Origin: Cylicocyclus nassatus | Taxonomy: Eukaryota > Nematoda > Chromadorea > Rhabditida > Strongylidae | Direction: 5' to 3' | Assembly: GCA_958299035.1 (NCBI GenBank) | Contig: CATQJL010000316.1 | Coordinates: 14,292,347 to 14,356,346, forward strand | Length of the DNA: 64,000 nt | In this document: piece by piece, positions 45,901-57,069 of the stretch | Numbering within the stretch: position 1 is the first letter of the stretch | Layout: each line of letters begins with the position of its first letter | The notes under the pieces: model-generated | What the model was told of the DNA's origin: nothing | Databases searched by the model: none | What the model saw: only the letters and a program-made list of their open reading frames with translations | Position numbers and translations under genes: made by a program

Positions 45901-46236
45901 GGGGGAGGGGGAGGGGGGATAGGTGCGTGAGGTTCTTTCTAGGGAATTTTAATGTTTTTGAATTTGCTATAAATGCAATGAACATTAGTTGAATTACCCA
46001 ATTCCGGCTCCTATGTCGACAACATCCTTGTTTTCCAACAGTGGTAAGCTTGAGAGAATATCAGCTCTGAAACCCAACTTTGACCTCCAAACATTTCCAA
46101 ACTTTTTCTGAACCAACCTGTCGCTTGCTTCGAGATCATGTGCAGTTTGATTGAGCATCATCGAACTGGTGTCGGGTTTATCCGAGTACTTGTCCCAAAA
46201 TGTCTTGAATGAATCTCGTCGGACTTCAGCAGCCAT
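39962..46236 (-). CDS. pmt-1: Phosphoethanolamine N-methyltransferase, PMT-1 type
   Basis: SAM-dependent methyltransferase of the nematode phosphobase pathway (phosphoethanolamine towards phosphocholine), cytosolic. Exons, high to low: 46236-46118, 46066-45998, 43541-43386, 43339-43200, 43139-43060, 42968-42879, 42824-42727, 42275-42203, 42011-41898, 41840-41746, 40759-40633, 40334-40260, 40193-40098, 40012-39962. They sum to 1383 nt, 460 residues and a TAA, with all phases consistent. SAM motif I ([12 protein letters not shown]) lies near residue 60; [21 protein letters not shown] and [11 protein letters not shown] follow. Its N-terminal position fits PMT-1, which acts on phosphoethanolamine, rather than PMT-2, whose active domain is C-terminal; this assignment rests on memory of the family. 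The C-terminal part ([17 protein letters not shown]) is conserved without motif I. TTTTAG|TAAAATG at the start suggests a trans-splice site. Intron 2 (2456 bp) contains a Penelope-like element. The gene appears intact. Confidence 0.93.
41195..41339. mobile_element. Small MITE in a pmt-1 intron
   Basis: Inverted ends include CTGGAAGGCGGGGCTTTGTG; the copy is of the same family as 4186-4353. It lies in the intron between pmt-1 exons at 41746 and 40759. Confidence 0.7.
44274..45458 (+). CDS. Penelope-like RT fragment plus GIY-YIG endonuclease
   Basis: An ORF of about 394 residues. The first 40 or so derive from the terminal repeat and are probably not native. From about residue 43 the RT C-terminal half is present: [14 protein letters not shown], then YRRYIDDC with the catalytic Asp pair, and a thumb-like segment. 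The upstream RT motifs are missing, so this copy cannot be active. Residues about 280-330 carry the GIY-YIG nuclease ([21 protein letters not shown]), preceded by a Cys-rich linker ([12 protein letters not shown]) typical of Penelope-like elements. There is no internal stop, suggesting recent insertion. Confidence 0.88.
   Translation: MILCQCQVCTVECFIGLTFRQNRLRRRPESRLQCYLWDQTAKRMGQRLAPILAICFMSKIEAPVLARLPLMYRRYIDDCCVITSTQSEMDECFRILNQQSRYITFTRETPKNGWLPFLNTQINLSGDTIRIKWYRKESSKNILLHANSAHPITMKRAVVRNMYRTAISVCTGEQERLESVRLATQIARSNGYLPQRLSCASKFANSSHAQDNKVPLCMPFISDKFSAAIKKCIRRAQLQNDIMLVNIPNENIKKQLVRNRLYDAECLSEQCIVCPYGKVGDCAKAGVVYELECLNCKATYIGETGRLLNVRLKEHLAAKRRANAMSPLGRHRIETHNGGEFDVKCTILSYEAEITVRKTVEAAWISLRNPSLNNKNECVSITAELLPILTICER
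45688..45725 (+). ncRNA. Hammerhead-ribozyme-like motif in the Penelope terminal repeat
   Basis: The sequence has outer arms AGGCC/GGCC, a CCGACGA block, a GAC..GTC stem and GAAACG. This mimics the hammerhead core CUGANGA..GAAA reported in Penelope-like terminal repeats, with one deviation (U4 is C). The inverted copy near 44320-44358 has the same text on the minus strand. A related piece lies at 50036-50080. Activity is doubtful. Confidence 0.4.
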
Positions 46237-48215
46237 TTTACTAAAATGAGATACCCTAAACAGATTTCGTACCATATTCATGCACAAAACGTGTACATAG
46301 AACAGACACAAGCGTTAAAAGCAAACGAAAGAGCCCAGAAAGAACTTGAAATGGGCATAAAGATCGACGATTCCACAAATAATGCATAATCTACACGAAC
46401 AAGCGAGTTGCTGGAAAGAAAGAGTGGCTCGAAAAGGAAGTATTGTGAGATGCGAACGAAAAAGATGATTATATGTGTAAACAACAACATTCGCCGAATT
46501 CACTACACGATGTTATGCTGTCCCAGTTTGATTTCGTTGCCATGTTTGAGAATCGTATGTTTGCTTGATATCGACATTGCTGGAAGTTTTTCCTTGGAAT
46601 TCTCAGTAGCTCTAGGCCATGCGGATATTGTACAGATAGTTCAAATATTTAGTTATTTTTATATAAAATTGGTGGATGTAAGACCCAAGAAGAAACTGAG
46701 GGTAGGATCTAAATAAAAGGGAAGGATACAGAATCAAAATATTATTTTGTACAGTAAACCCCTAATTAAACTGTTTTTGTTTTCCTTACAGACCTAGAGG
46801 ACCATTCGTCAGAACAACGTAATCCAAGTGAATTTTCGAGCCAAAAAATTAGAACTCTCTAACTATCCTAAAAATCGAGTCTCCTCCCAGCGAATTTCGG
46901 ATCTCCAACTTGGTCATCATACAGTAGACCGTAGCAGTACTTGAAAGTACATTTGTGGGTTCTTTCGAAGCCCAAATTTGATTTTAAAAATTGCCCGAAA
47001 ATGTCCCTTTTTACATTCTTTCACACTCATTTTTCACACATGATAAATTTGATTCTTGTCGATTATCAGAGCACATACAGAGATATGATTTCAAGAGCAT
47101 ATCTCATAAGGCTTACAGTATACAACCACATATGTGAGAGTAGCTGGGGCGGAGTCTGCTATTTTTGATTACCTTTTTCTCTTGATTTTCACGCACGAAA
47201 AATCTAGCACATGCATTTATGGATAATTCTAAGTGTACACTGTGTAGAGACCAGGTTGGAGGTTTGTTGGAATTTTCTAAAGAGAGAGATCCGGTTTTTG
47301 TGTGGCTCAAAAATTTGAATTTTGCCAATGAATTTAAAAAAAATATGAAATAAAATAAAGTATGAAATGTATGAAAAATAAAATATAATACAAAGAATAT
47401 AATATAAAATAATAGAAACCAAAAATATGACCTAATATAAAATGTGAAATATACGCAGGATTCTTAAGTCTCATTCCTTACTGAAGAGTTCCAGGGAGAG
47501 TTCTAAGCTCCTTTACTCCGTCTAAGGGAAGGAACCAAAGCGAGTGTCTGAAAACTTTCTCTCTTTAGGTGGATAACGACTCCGGCGAATCTTTGGTGGC
47601 CATTTTTAAAGCTTGCTTCACTCTATCGAATGTCACCCTATGTCTACTAGGAAATCAAAAACAGCCTAAATTTAGAAAAGGGTGTTCATTTTTGGGGCAA
47701 TCTAATACATTGCTGGATACATCATAAGTAAGATGATTACTGCCGCCGTTCTCGTAAATTTTCTAGAAAAATCCAAAAGAAAAATACAAGCAAAGCTTTT
47801 GAGTGAAAAGTTTCAGGAAGGTACCTGAACGATTTTACCATAGGAACGGTAGTCGGATCATTTCAGAGGGCAAGTTGACGGGGAGCAAAAAAATCGAAAA
47901 TTAAGATCATAAAACTATATACTATATTATTAAACTTACAAATCTGCGCAATGGCATTTTTTTCAAGCTTTTTTTTCACTTATTGAGAAGGTATCAAGTA
48001 TTGAGTGTACCTCAAAGGTTTAGAAAGTGTGAAATAAGGTGGTTTGATCTGTCTATATTTAATTCGCTCTCGATTTGATGGTTATGAGATAACAGAATTT
48101 GTACAATGCATAAGGACAACTTCCGAAAAAACAATGAAGACCTGTTTTGAAAAAAATTACTTATACTACCCATAGCATGACTTCCTCCTAGCAAACCACG
48201 TGTTTTTTGTGTCAG
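46237..48215. other. Upstream of pmt-1, no clear gene
   Basis: Probably contains the pmt-1 promoter. A splice-acceptor-like TTTTCCTTACAG at about 46781-46792 precedes a short open stretch that stops after 23 codons; I do not call it an exon. A fragment near 47590-47650 ('gtggccattttt..gcttgcttcactctatcgaatg') resembles the arm of the mariner-type palindrome at 55128. Confidence 0.4.
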
Positions 48216-49144
48216 ATGACCACAATGTGAGAAAAATGACGTGCAAGCATCACCCTGTGATCACCGATTACATCACGCAATGTCTGGGTTTGGGTACACC
48301 AAGGGACTCGGCGCGTACACTCGTGAGATCGCGTGTAACTACAGAATCTAAGATTCATAAGTTTTTTCTAGATACAATAGTTTGGTTTTCAGTTTATGGG
48401 TTTTAATTACTCATTTTTTACACTCGTATAAAAATTAACAGACATTTGTTCAGCAGATATAATCAATTAAAGACGGAAAGAATGAACACGGATTCAGAAA
48501 AGATCTATACAAGGAAAACCATTCATCATATTTGAATATTTTTCAGAATGGTATTTAGATCTAACGATTGTAGCTGGCTTAAATGCTGACCGAAAGTCCC
48601 TTGGCAAACCAAGCAAATCTTACGAGAATTACAACGAATTTTGATGGTAATTTTAAAGAAATGATTCTACCAACAGAATCGAAAGGCGTTGGTATTGCGA
48701 AAACATAGCCTTTATGAAGGCAAAACGAACATAAATAGCAATTACTTCAAAAGTTTTAGAATAAGTTGACCACAACTAGCTTGCCAGTGGAATTACATCC
48801 CAACGATCCACAATCGGATATTTATACTTTGTTGGCTGATGCAATGTTTGTACCAAATTACTTCAGAACACCTACTAGAGAACGAACTGTAATTTACTTG
48901 CCCTCAGCGATGTATCCCCAGGTTTACAAATTCAAATATTGCATGTTGATGGAACGTTTCCCAAAGTTCCGTAGTATTAGCGCTATGAAATGAATATAGT
49001 ACATTTTCCTTTACAAAAGACAATGTGAACAAAGTTAAAAAGCTAATTTTGGGAAATTTCGAACAAGCTAATTGTGACGATGCTGGTAAAAGGTTGCATG
49101 TCGCAAACATCACAAATGAATTGCAGACTATAAGATGGAATTGA
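48216..49144 (+). CDS. Unrecognised exon cluster, possible small gene or pseudogene
   Basis: Four open blocks with splice-like borders: 48216-48360 after TTGTGTCAG, 48547-48644 after TTTTTCAG, 48760-48970 after AGTTTTAG, and 49020-49144 ending in TGA. The last two join in frame across a 49-nt GT..AG intron. The third block contains LPVELHPNDPQSD and DAMFVPNYFRTPTRER; the last ends ELQTIRWN. The second block runs into a stop (48642-48644) before any donor, and its phase does not fit the first. The model is therefore incomplete or the gene is damaged. I recognise no domain. The codon-like composition is better than in the surrounding DNA. Confidence 0.35.
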
Positions 49145-50035
49145 ATTTTTTAAGCTTCAAAAAGTCAAGAAAAGAAATTCAGTAATAACAGGAGAGCAAT
49201 TTTATGGGTAATGCCAGATTTTTCCATTAAATAATTAATTCACCGAAGCACAATATAGACCAACAAGCGAATAGCAATGAGCAAACGCTTCCGACCTGGA
49301 TCAATAGCGGCGCACTCAAAAGCCTTTGCGGGTGAAGCAATATCCGTCTGTCAATGAAAAAATGCATCTAAGCGAAGAAAAACATTGAAGCGAATACCCG
49401 AAAAGTTCATTAGAGGACCATGTACTTTTATACTAGGTGACAGAGATCTGACGGAAAAGCGGTAAATTTTCTAGCTTCTAATTTTCTAGGAGAATGGTAG
49501 GAAAAGAACTAGGAGCAAACTTTGAGATCATAATACATATGAAACTTAGTCTGCCTGTGAAAGACCCCCTATGACTGATTGCGAGAAATGTATCCGATTT
49601 TTCGAACCTCGAAATTAGAGTTAGATAAGGGGATTTCACTTGATACTCATTTAACATCTAAGTTCTTTACCTACCTCTGCTAGTTCAGAGTTTTTTTTGT
49701 AGTTCACAAGTACTTAACAAAAGCTGTTTTTGAACTGTTGAACATGCGGAAAGATTCATTTAGGAGTATAATAGAAGGAAAAAGAATTAGAACAATGTGT
49801 CTTGAGCTTCAAAGATGATTGAAAATCTGAAAATTCTCGCGGGCGAGTTATCCGCGTGGAAAATCTCATAAATCTCCAGAATTCATGCTAGGAAAAAAGT
49901 GAGAAAGACTATAAAAGATAGAAACAATGAAAAAAGCCCATACTTGAAAGGAGCATATTTCGATTTCAGAAATCAATTTGAAATATGTTGTGAGTAGATT
50001 AGTAAGTCAATCGAGGTTACTATTTATTAGTAAGT
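49145..50035. other. No gene recognised
   Basis: AT-rich DNA with no bounded repeat or exon that I can support. Confidence 0.4.
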
Positions 50036-50080
50036 GGCGGCCTAACGTTTCGAGCTATTCGTCTTCTTCAAAGGCCTAAA
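50036..50080 (-). repeat. Solo Penelope terminal fragment with hammerhead-like core
   Basis: The minus strand reads AGGCCTTTGAAGAAGACGAA, then TAGCTCGAAACGTTAGGCC. It has the same plan as the terminal repeat at 45688, with AGGCC/GGCC outer pairing, a TTGAAGA block close to the hammerhead CUGANGA, and GAAAC. No ORF is attached. Confidence 0.5.
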
Positions 50081-53000
50081 GTGGTAAGAGATTTATGATT
50101 TTATGTCTATCCCACCAAAAACCTCCTCCATCCCCGGCTAGCCTCGACGTTGCCCCAGAATGCTACAAACAAAAATTCCAAACTACATTTGGAAACTACT
50201 AATTTAATATAATTTTTGCCTTAAAAAATACATTTTGCTAGAGTAGCCAAAAACGTCTGAAGTGATAATCCAAGACGTTGTAAATGTGCAAAAAATGTAA
50301 AAACTATAAAAGAAGAGATAATGAAGAAAATCCATGATTGCTTCTCAGATTTGATTTCAGTGGACTTTGATAGTAAAAAATGGGCTCTTTTCGAGCTCAT
50401 TAAAACATTTTGCTAGTGAAAAACGTCTCTTGAAGAATGATGTTCCAGAAGAGCTCAGCCTAGAGTTTACTGGAGGAGGGGGGAGCGGAGCTCCCGCCAG
50501 CAATGGCTTGCTTTCTGGCCATTGAAGCTCGACGTAAACATTAAGTGCATTAGGAAGTTTTGCTATGTTCGAATTGACTAGCTCAATAGCAAAATGAAGC
50601 GAATTGCCTACGGCTACAAATTTCCGAAAAATTTGGGGGGGGGGTGGAGAAGGCAAATTCTTTTTTAGAGAAAAAAGTGAATTTTCTTTAGTTCAAGCAC
50701 TCAGAATACGAGAAATGGCTGTAACTGCGCAAAAGCACAAGCTAACCAAGGACAAACAGCTGAACGACGAACACAGCTGGTGCACTCGCAGATGGAAACA
50801 TGTTTTTATTCTTTGTTTGAAGAAAAAGAAGTGGGAAGTGGATGGGACGGGTACGAAAAATTGGAATTGCTGGTATGTGGTCTTTGTAAATGGTATGAGT
50901 CAAAGCTTCGGTGATGAATATTCATTCGGACATGGTTTGTATTCCTGACGGCTACGACAGGAAAAGAATCCATATGGAGTAAGGACTTTCATGATGGAGA
51001 ATTTTCGATGGGAATTTGTCAAAGGAATTGGCAGGGGCCCAGTTTTAAATAGTTTTTTTCCCATTTTAGAAATGGCTCTAGTCCGCAATAAGCTTCTTCC
51101 CAAACAAAAACTCCTCACTCAAAACTGATAGAAGCCTTTCTAAAAACTAATTAATGTTCCCATATGATGTCTAGCTTCCCTATGTCAAAGAATTCAATAA
51201 GAAAATCCACATTTGTCGTCATCGCCAATGCAGCTGCGTAATCCCCGATTAGTAAACATTCACGCAGTCAACAGCGATAAACAACATTTTCATAGTGATC
51301 TTTGATCTCCGGCTTGTCCAAAGACAGAGAGGTTTGCTGACGCTTGTTTTTCCATAACTGGTCACTAATTAGACGACGACTGTCTCTAGGTGCTAAAAGG
51401 TGCCAGGCTAAAACAAACAAACAAAGGGTGATTCTAAGCGTCACCTGGATTTTTCTAGAGAAGTAGTAAATTGATTCATAATTATGTAGAAAACATGCGT
51501 AAATCTTTCGCATCGTTGTAAACCTCTTCTATTTTGTCAAAACTAAAACGAGTGACTTTTGATACTTTTTTGAGAGTTCCATATCTTATTCCTACGCCAT
51601 TCTGGATATTCCAATTCACTTTTGCACGCAATTTTTCATAAAGTTACTTTTGCAGCAAATGTGAAAAATTGTAACATTCGCAAAAACAGAAAATCCTGAA
51701 TTGCCCAGCACGATTTGAATTCACCGGAACTTCCGCAGGACAAGCAAAATTTGCAGCGGTTCCGCAGGATTTTGTTTACTATCACAAAAGTGGAAGCATT
51801 AAAAAATGAACATCCGCAGGGCTTTTGACAAAATGCTGCGGAATTTCCGAAAATTTCCAGCGGTTCCGCAACTTTTTGAATTTCCAGTACTTCCGCAGAA
51901 CTTTAAACGTGTTGGCTCTTACGAGAGTGCATTGTAGAACATGTCATCCGTACTGCAGAGGATAGTGAGTGATTCTCACAGTCAATAGATCAACGTTCCA
52001 ATCTCGATAAGATGTTCTCTTTTGCTGCTGTGGTTCGCATTCACTTCCGCAGCACGTTTACGGAACTTCCGCAGGTGATTTGGCGGAACTTTTCCAGAAC
52101 TACGGAAGTTCCGGTCAGTTGTCTGAATTATTGAAGCATAGCTACACTAATTGTGGCCGGGTTTTACAGTAGCTATGAGCAAATAGAGCTTGTTTAAAAA
52201 AGTTTTGAAAATATCTATTAGACGGATTAGCGTTTTCTGCATATGATAGTGAAAATTGACTAAACCGAACAGAGTACAGACAAATTTATTGAGTTTACAA
52301 AAAAATGCGCTCCCCCCATGACGCGTGAGACGACAAGCATCGAGCGCACATGCGATTGACTAAACAGCTGTGTAATGACTACACATCATCGCACATTGCG
52401 TCAGATTCGGCCGAAGAGCAAATAGTTGGCGCTTGAAAAAAAATTCCTGCACCGTCCAGTCGCACGAATATCAAAGATCCAGTCGTATGCCAAGGAAAAG
52501 AGAGGAGACGGGGGGGGGGGGGGGGAGGGAGTACGGTTTTACGTCGGAGACTTCGCACTCATTTATTGCACCTGATTTAAATCTAATTTGCACCTTCTAC
52601 CTTCCGCAGACCGAAATTTTTTCTACTGAGCTGTGCGATCGTTTATTTATTGAAAACAGCTAAATCTAAGTTATTTCCAACATATGTGTTGAGTATTACT
52701 CGGATTTCCCAAAAGTATTTTATTTTCGAACTGACGCAAAAGTCATACAGCACTTTTTTCTCGTGCTGAATATTATGCATCAGAATGGATATTGAAAAAT
52801 GAACTCACTGAGAAGAAAAAGTCCTCAATAGAGAAATTCATTTGTATTATCAGTCACAAAAGAAGTGACTGAAGCTTATAATGAGAAGGAACCGAAGTGC
52901 AAGTATTCTCTTGAAAACTGCCTAGCAACTGAAGCAAATGTTTGACTTTCACACAAAACTGTGTTATTTGATGCAGTAAAATGTACTTGACGAAAATAAA

Positions 53001-54133
53001 GCAAACCCTATTGATGTCAGAACCGAAAATATCAAATTTGAAAGGATGTATTAGCGGCTTCTGACGTATAAAGTCAATTTGCGAGGGTAAAGTAGAAATT
53101 TGTAGGGGTATAACTATGGGATAAAGTCTGAAAATGTAAAATCATGTGATTGGACGACGTCAGATATGGAGTTAATTAATGGAACAAAAAACAAGTAAAT
53201 ATTGAAACCAAACATAAAAAGGTATTTCTTTCATAACTATAAGCTGTGAAAATAGCTGATTTAGAAGATAAAGATTGAAAGTATTACGTATTTCACCTTT
53301 TTATCAATGTAGCATATTTCCTTATGATGTTAAATTAGTACAAAGGGAAAATTGATGTGGCTAAAATTATTATCATCAACTATATGATTTTGCTAATTTA
53401 CTGCTGATTTATTAGAGTTGCTTGACAACTCAACAAAAGATTGAAATGCTTTTCTCACGCCATTTTTATACAACCAGTTCCAGGAACGAAAAAGCGATAG
53501 CATGCTGCGCAAACGAAAATGATTGTGATAACATTGTGCGCTAATCGTTATATCGTAAAAGGAAGGTCATATAAAGGTGGCTGGCTGGAGATGGGCGGTA
53601 CGGAAGGCCTAGACCTGTCTACTAGATGACATTAAGTGAGATCGAGTCATTTTGGACTTTGCTAATACGCGGGAGAACGGAATTCGAGAAGTAAAAAAAA
53701 TTCCACATCGCGAGCAAAAATTGAAATTTGCAGGGAGAGGCTAAGACCTCGAAAAATTTTCTCAATTTTTGCAAAAATGGAATTTATTTCAAGGTGATTA
53801 GATTAGGCTGAATTTTTATCCAAATACATCGAAAAAATTTTTGTTTAGATTCGAAAGGCGTTGCTGAGATAGCGACTGCAATGGCGTGATGCGCCATTAC
53901 ACTTAATTTAATGGACAGATAACAGTCGCTGCATTTTCAACGAACACTCTTTTGGAACTTTGAACGGAGAGATAGCTGAACAAAGCAAGAATCCCACTAC
54001 ATGTGTCTGGCACGAAAAAGAAAGGATTGTAGGTAGCTATTATGATAATGAGGAATTCCGTAGGATGCCTAATGTTGACACTCATGTACTGCACAATTTT
54101 CTTCCTGTACATGTCATTTCCTCCCATGATGGG
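50081..54133. other. Gene-poor stretch with low-complexity DNA
   Basis: Contains G-runs near 50636 and 52511-52526 and a dispersed 'ttccgcag' motif repeated many times between 51720 and 52100. I support no gene here. Confidence 0.4.
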
Positions 54134-54282
54134 TCAGATCCCGAATAGTTTAGTGAAAGTCTCGAAAGTACGACCATGACTGAAAGAGTACTTAGCCATG
54201 ATAAGGTCAGGAGATCCAGTATTTTCAACATTTTTGAATGGGCTGATTGTGTTGATTACATCTAACAGTTCATCAGCTGATT
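54134..54282 (-). CDS. Possible terminal exon of an unrecognised gene
   Basis: After the acceptor TTTATTTCAG the minus strand is open for 49 codons to a TGA at 54134-54136 (includes ELLDVINTISPF and HGRTFETFTKLFGI). A preceding open block ending at a GT at 54349 joins it in frame over a 67-nt intron (includes LYKCLALFRSWKNIESL). I recognise no domain, and support is only splice signals and an open frame. Confidence 0.25.
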
Positions 54283-54897
54283 CTGAAATAAACTTAACTT
54301 TCTCTTCTGTTGGCCTTCTGCAAAAGTTCTTTCACTAAAAGCTTTCGACTTTTTCTCAAGCTTTCAATATTCTTCCAGCTTCTGAACAATGCAAGACATT
54401 TATACAGACCGTCCGCGCTGTGCTCAGAGGGCAACGCTACTGCGTCCCTTGAAAATAGTTCATGACTGGAAGAGGCGCAGAAAGAAAAAGCGGCGAGAGT
54501 GTACGAGGAAAGAGAAGTGAGCGCGGTATATAATTCGCGCACTGCGTGAATGGCCTACAAGAAAGCCGCCATTGCCGTAACACAATGTTTAAAACACAGT
54601 ACGTTAATCTGGGATACGGTTTGGAGTGTGAATTTGTACCATGCAGGATCCTCAAACAATAATGCTCTGTGATGAAGTTTGATTCAGCTTGAAAAATTAG
54701 CGTAGGCAAGTTGATTCGACGGAATAGTGTTCTTGGGGTGCACCGTCAAATTTCGCGAGTGAAGAAATTGCCAGGGAACTCCAAACTTGAATTACGGCCA
54801 TCTTGCGCGCTCATATTGTCAGCATTACGTGCAGCGCAATTTGTTCATGCGCAAAAGTTGTCGACAAATAGGCACACCGCAATGCAATAATATTCCA

Positions 54898-56183
54898 TGT
54901 CTGTTGATGATTTCTATATCATCAACCTAATCAATCTATTTTTCCACATCACCTATGGGATCCCCATAGGCTCATTTGTACGCTTCATTCTCGAGTATCT
55001 AATCACTCAAGAATGATTGGCACCTGTGCACCAGGAGTGTGGCCGAACGGCGGCAACTCCTTCTAAGCCATGTACCCCTTCTACGTTGTACTTTGCACCC
55101 GCGCAAGCTCCGCCTCGTATCCATGTATTAGGTTGTCCGGAAATTAATGCCCGTTTTGAATTTCAACGGCAATAAGTCACACACTTCTCATTTCTAAATA
55201 GGTTGCAAGGTACCATTCGATAGAGCAAAGCAAGCTCTACAAAATGGCCACATCGCTTTTGCAGCGGCTCTCATCCTTCTCGAGTTTCGAGCCAAAAACT
55301 AAAAAAACTAAGCAGCCTGAAAAATCGAAAAAAATCGTAACTTAATTCATAAAAATCCTACTAAAATTCTTACTTGCTCACGTAAACATTATCCACATAA
55401 GACATCTATATACGCCTTTGCCGTATTTTTCCCTCTTTAGAAATCAAGAAAACGGAAATTTTCATGCATTTGCCAAAATGATGCTGTGCCGTCCCCACAT
55501 AGGTAGTTGTATACCACAAACCTGTAGAAGTACAGACTTAAATTTTCAACTCTCTAAAAGCTCTGGTTCTCGAGAAATGCCAAATATAGCTTTCCCTAGT
55601 TAGGTGGTCCAAGCTAAAATTCAAATTTCTCGAGAATTAAAGCTTGTAGAGAGCTGAAAATTCAAGTCTGTACTTCTACAGGCTTGCGGTATACAACTAC
55701 CTTTGCGGGGACGGCACAGCAACACTTTGGCAAACGCATGAAAATTTTCGTTTTCTTAATTTTTAACAAAGGAAAAAACCGGCGAAGGCGTATATAGATG
55801 TATTATGTGGATAGTGTTTACGTGAGCAAGTAAGAATTTTTGTAGAATTTTTAGGAACTGGGATAAGATTTTTTTCGGTTTTTCGGGCTGCTGAGTCTTT
55901 CTAGTTTTCGGCTCGGAACTAGAGGTGGATGAGAGCTGCTGCAAAAGCGAGGTGGCCATTTTGTAGAGCTTGCTTTGCTCTATCGAATGGTACTTTGCAA
56001 CCCACTTAGAATTAAGAAATTTATGATTTACTGCGGATAAAATTCAAAACGGGCATTAATTTCCGGACAACCTAATATATAAGGAGCCCCCAACTGTATT
56101 ATGGACTCTTCTCGAATAATCTACGCCCGTGCGAATAAACTTATTCCACAACTCGTCTACCCCTAATCACTTGGTACCCTCCA
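54898..56183 (+). repeat. BEL-2 5' LTR, split by a 948-bp insertion
   Basis: It begins TGTCTGTTGATGAT and ends TACCCTCCA, three bases before the primer site. Without the insertion and duplicated TA it is 336 bp, close to the 340 bp of BEL-1. It contains TATATAA right after the insertion (56076-56082) and AATAAA at 56134-56139. The start has a perfect 9-bp stem (54903-54911 with 54918-54926), the counterpart of the hairpin at the BEL-1 LTR start. Confidence 0.82.
55128..56075. mobile_element. Mariner-type palindromic element inserted in the BEL-2 LTR
   Basis: Ends TTAGGTTGTCCGGAAATTAA (inverted at the right) are flanked by TA (55126-55127 and 56076-56077), as for mariner/Tc1. The entire 948 bp is an inverted repeat folding at about 55605. 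Both arms carry the start of the same short frame (MATSLLQ), on the plus strand at 55244 and on the minus strand at 55959. No mariner transposase is recognisable. Arm fragments recur near 7125, 7485 and 47600. Confidence 0.88.
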
Positions 56184-56186
56184 AAT

Positions 56187-56199
56187 TGGTGCATCGGCC
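56187..56199 (+). promoter_or_regulatory. BEL-2 primer binding site, tRNA-Gly
   Basis: TGGTGCATCGGCC follows the LTR end after the spacer AAT. It is identical to the BEL-1 site and complementary to the 3' end of tRNA-Gly(GCC). Confidence 0.9.
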
Positions 56200-56263
56200 A
56201 GTGATTCTCCTTGCAATTCCCCCGGCGATTCCTTCTAAGGACCCGGGAAATCAAGGCCTAAGA

Positions 56264-56277
56264 CCCGCGTGGCAGGC
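56264..56277 (+). promoter_or_regulatory. Second tRNA-Gly complement in the BEL-2 leader
   Basis: CCCGCGTGGCAGGC is the perfect complement of 14 nt of the tRNA-Gly(GCC) anticodon arm. It lies 64 nt after the primer site, in the same order and orientation as in BEL-1, although the sequence between differs. Confidence 0.75.
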
Positions 56278-56284
56278 TGTATAG

Positions 56285-56755
56285 CCAACTATTCGACTCT
56301 CGTGATTGCTGGTTCACCCACTTTCGCGACCAAGTCTTACTAAGCTGTCAGGTCCTATCCACAGCTTAGTAGAGGTTTCTAGCTGACTGACTGGTTCATC
56401 CACAGTTAGCGACAGACTCCTCGCACTCTCGGCTACTAATTAGCCAATATTTGACTCTAGTAATTGTTGGTTCATCCACCCTTACTTATACGAGTTTTGC
56501 TAAGCTATCAGGTCCTATCCGTAGCTTAGCAGAGGTTTTCTAACTAATTGACTGGTTCATCCACAGTTAGTAAAAGAACTTCTCGAAACTTTTTTAGCTT
56601 CCATTAGCCAAAAAAGACTCTGTGATTGCCGGTCCATCCACTTTCACAAACGAGTTTCACCTTGCAAAGCTATCAGGTCATATCCATAGCTTAAAGGAGA
56701 TTTTTAGCTGACTGACTGGTCCATCCACAGTTAGCAAAGAAATCTCAACTCTCCA
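56285..56755 (+). repeat. BEL-2 leader hairpin units
   Basis: About three units equivalent to the BEL-1 leader array, with stems TAAGCTG..CAGCTTA, TAAGCTA..TAGCTTA, CTAACT..AGTTAG and GTGATTGC..TTTCAC around GGTTCATCC or GGTCCTATCC. The stems differ from BEL-1 at several positions while pairing is kept. Confidence 0.82.
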
Positions 56756-57069
56756 AGCTCGTTCACAGTTGCTTAACCAATCTTGAGCTTTGGATCGTTA
56801 CATTCACGGGACAGTTCCAACACCTTACCGTCCAGTACAGCGCATAAGCCAACCAAGCGCGCTTGCTGACAGCTAGTAGAAGCTCGGCACTCAATTGCCA
56901 GCTCACTAGAAAGCTTTCCTGCAACCAGTAAGGACGGCTATCGTATCGAGGCCAGCCTTGCTGTCGCCCTCAAGCCAAAGCGATCAACAAAAGTAGTATA
57001 CACACTTCCAAATTGGAATGCTTGTAAACACCACACCAGCGCACGACTCTACCCCGTGCAGAAAAGAAA

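Noticed and set aside
45994..46311. Insert [16 protein letters not shown] in the first pmt-1 frame as protein sequence
   Set aside because: It is a 51-nt in-frame intron with GT..TTTCAG ends; removing it restores the family pattern.
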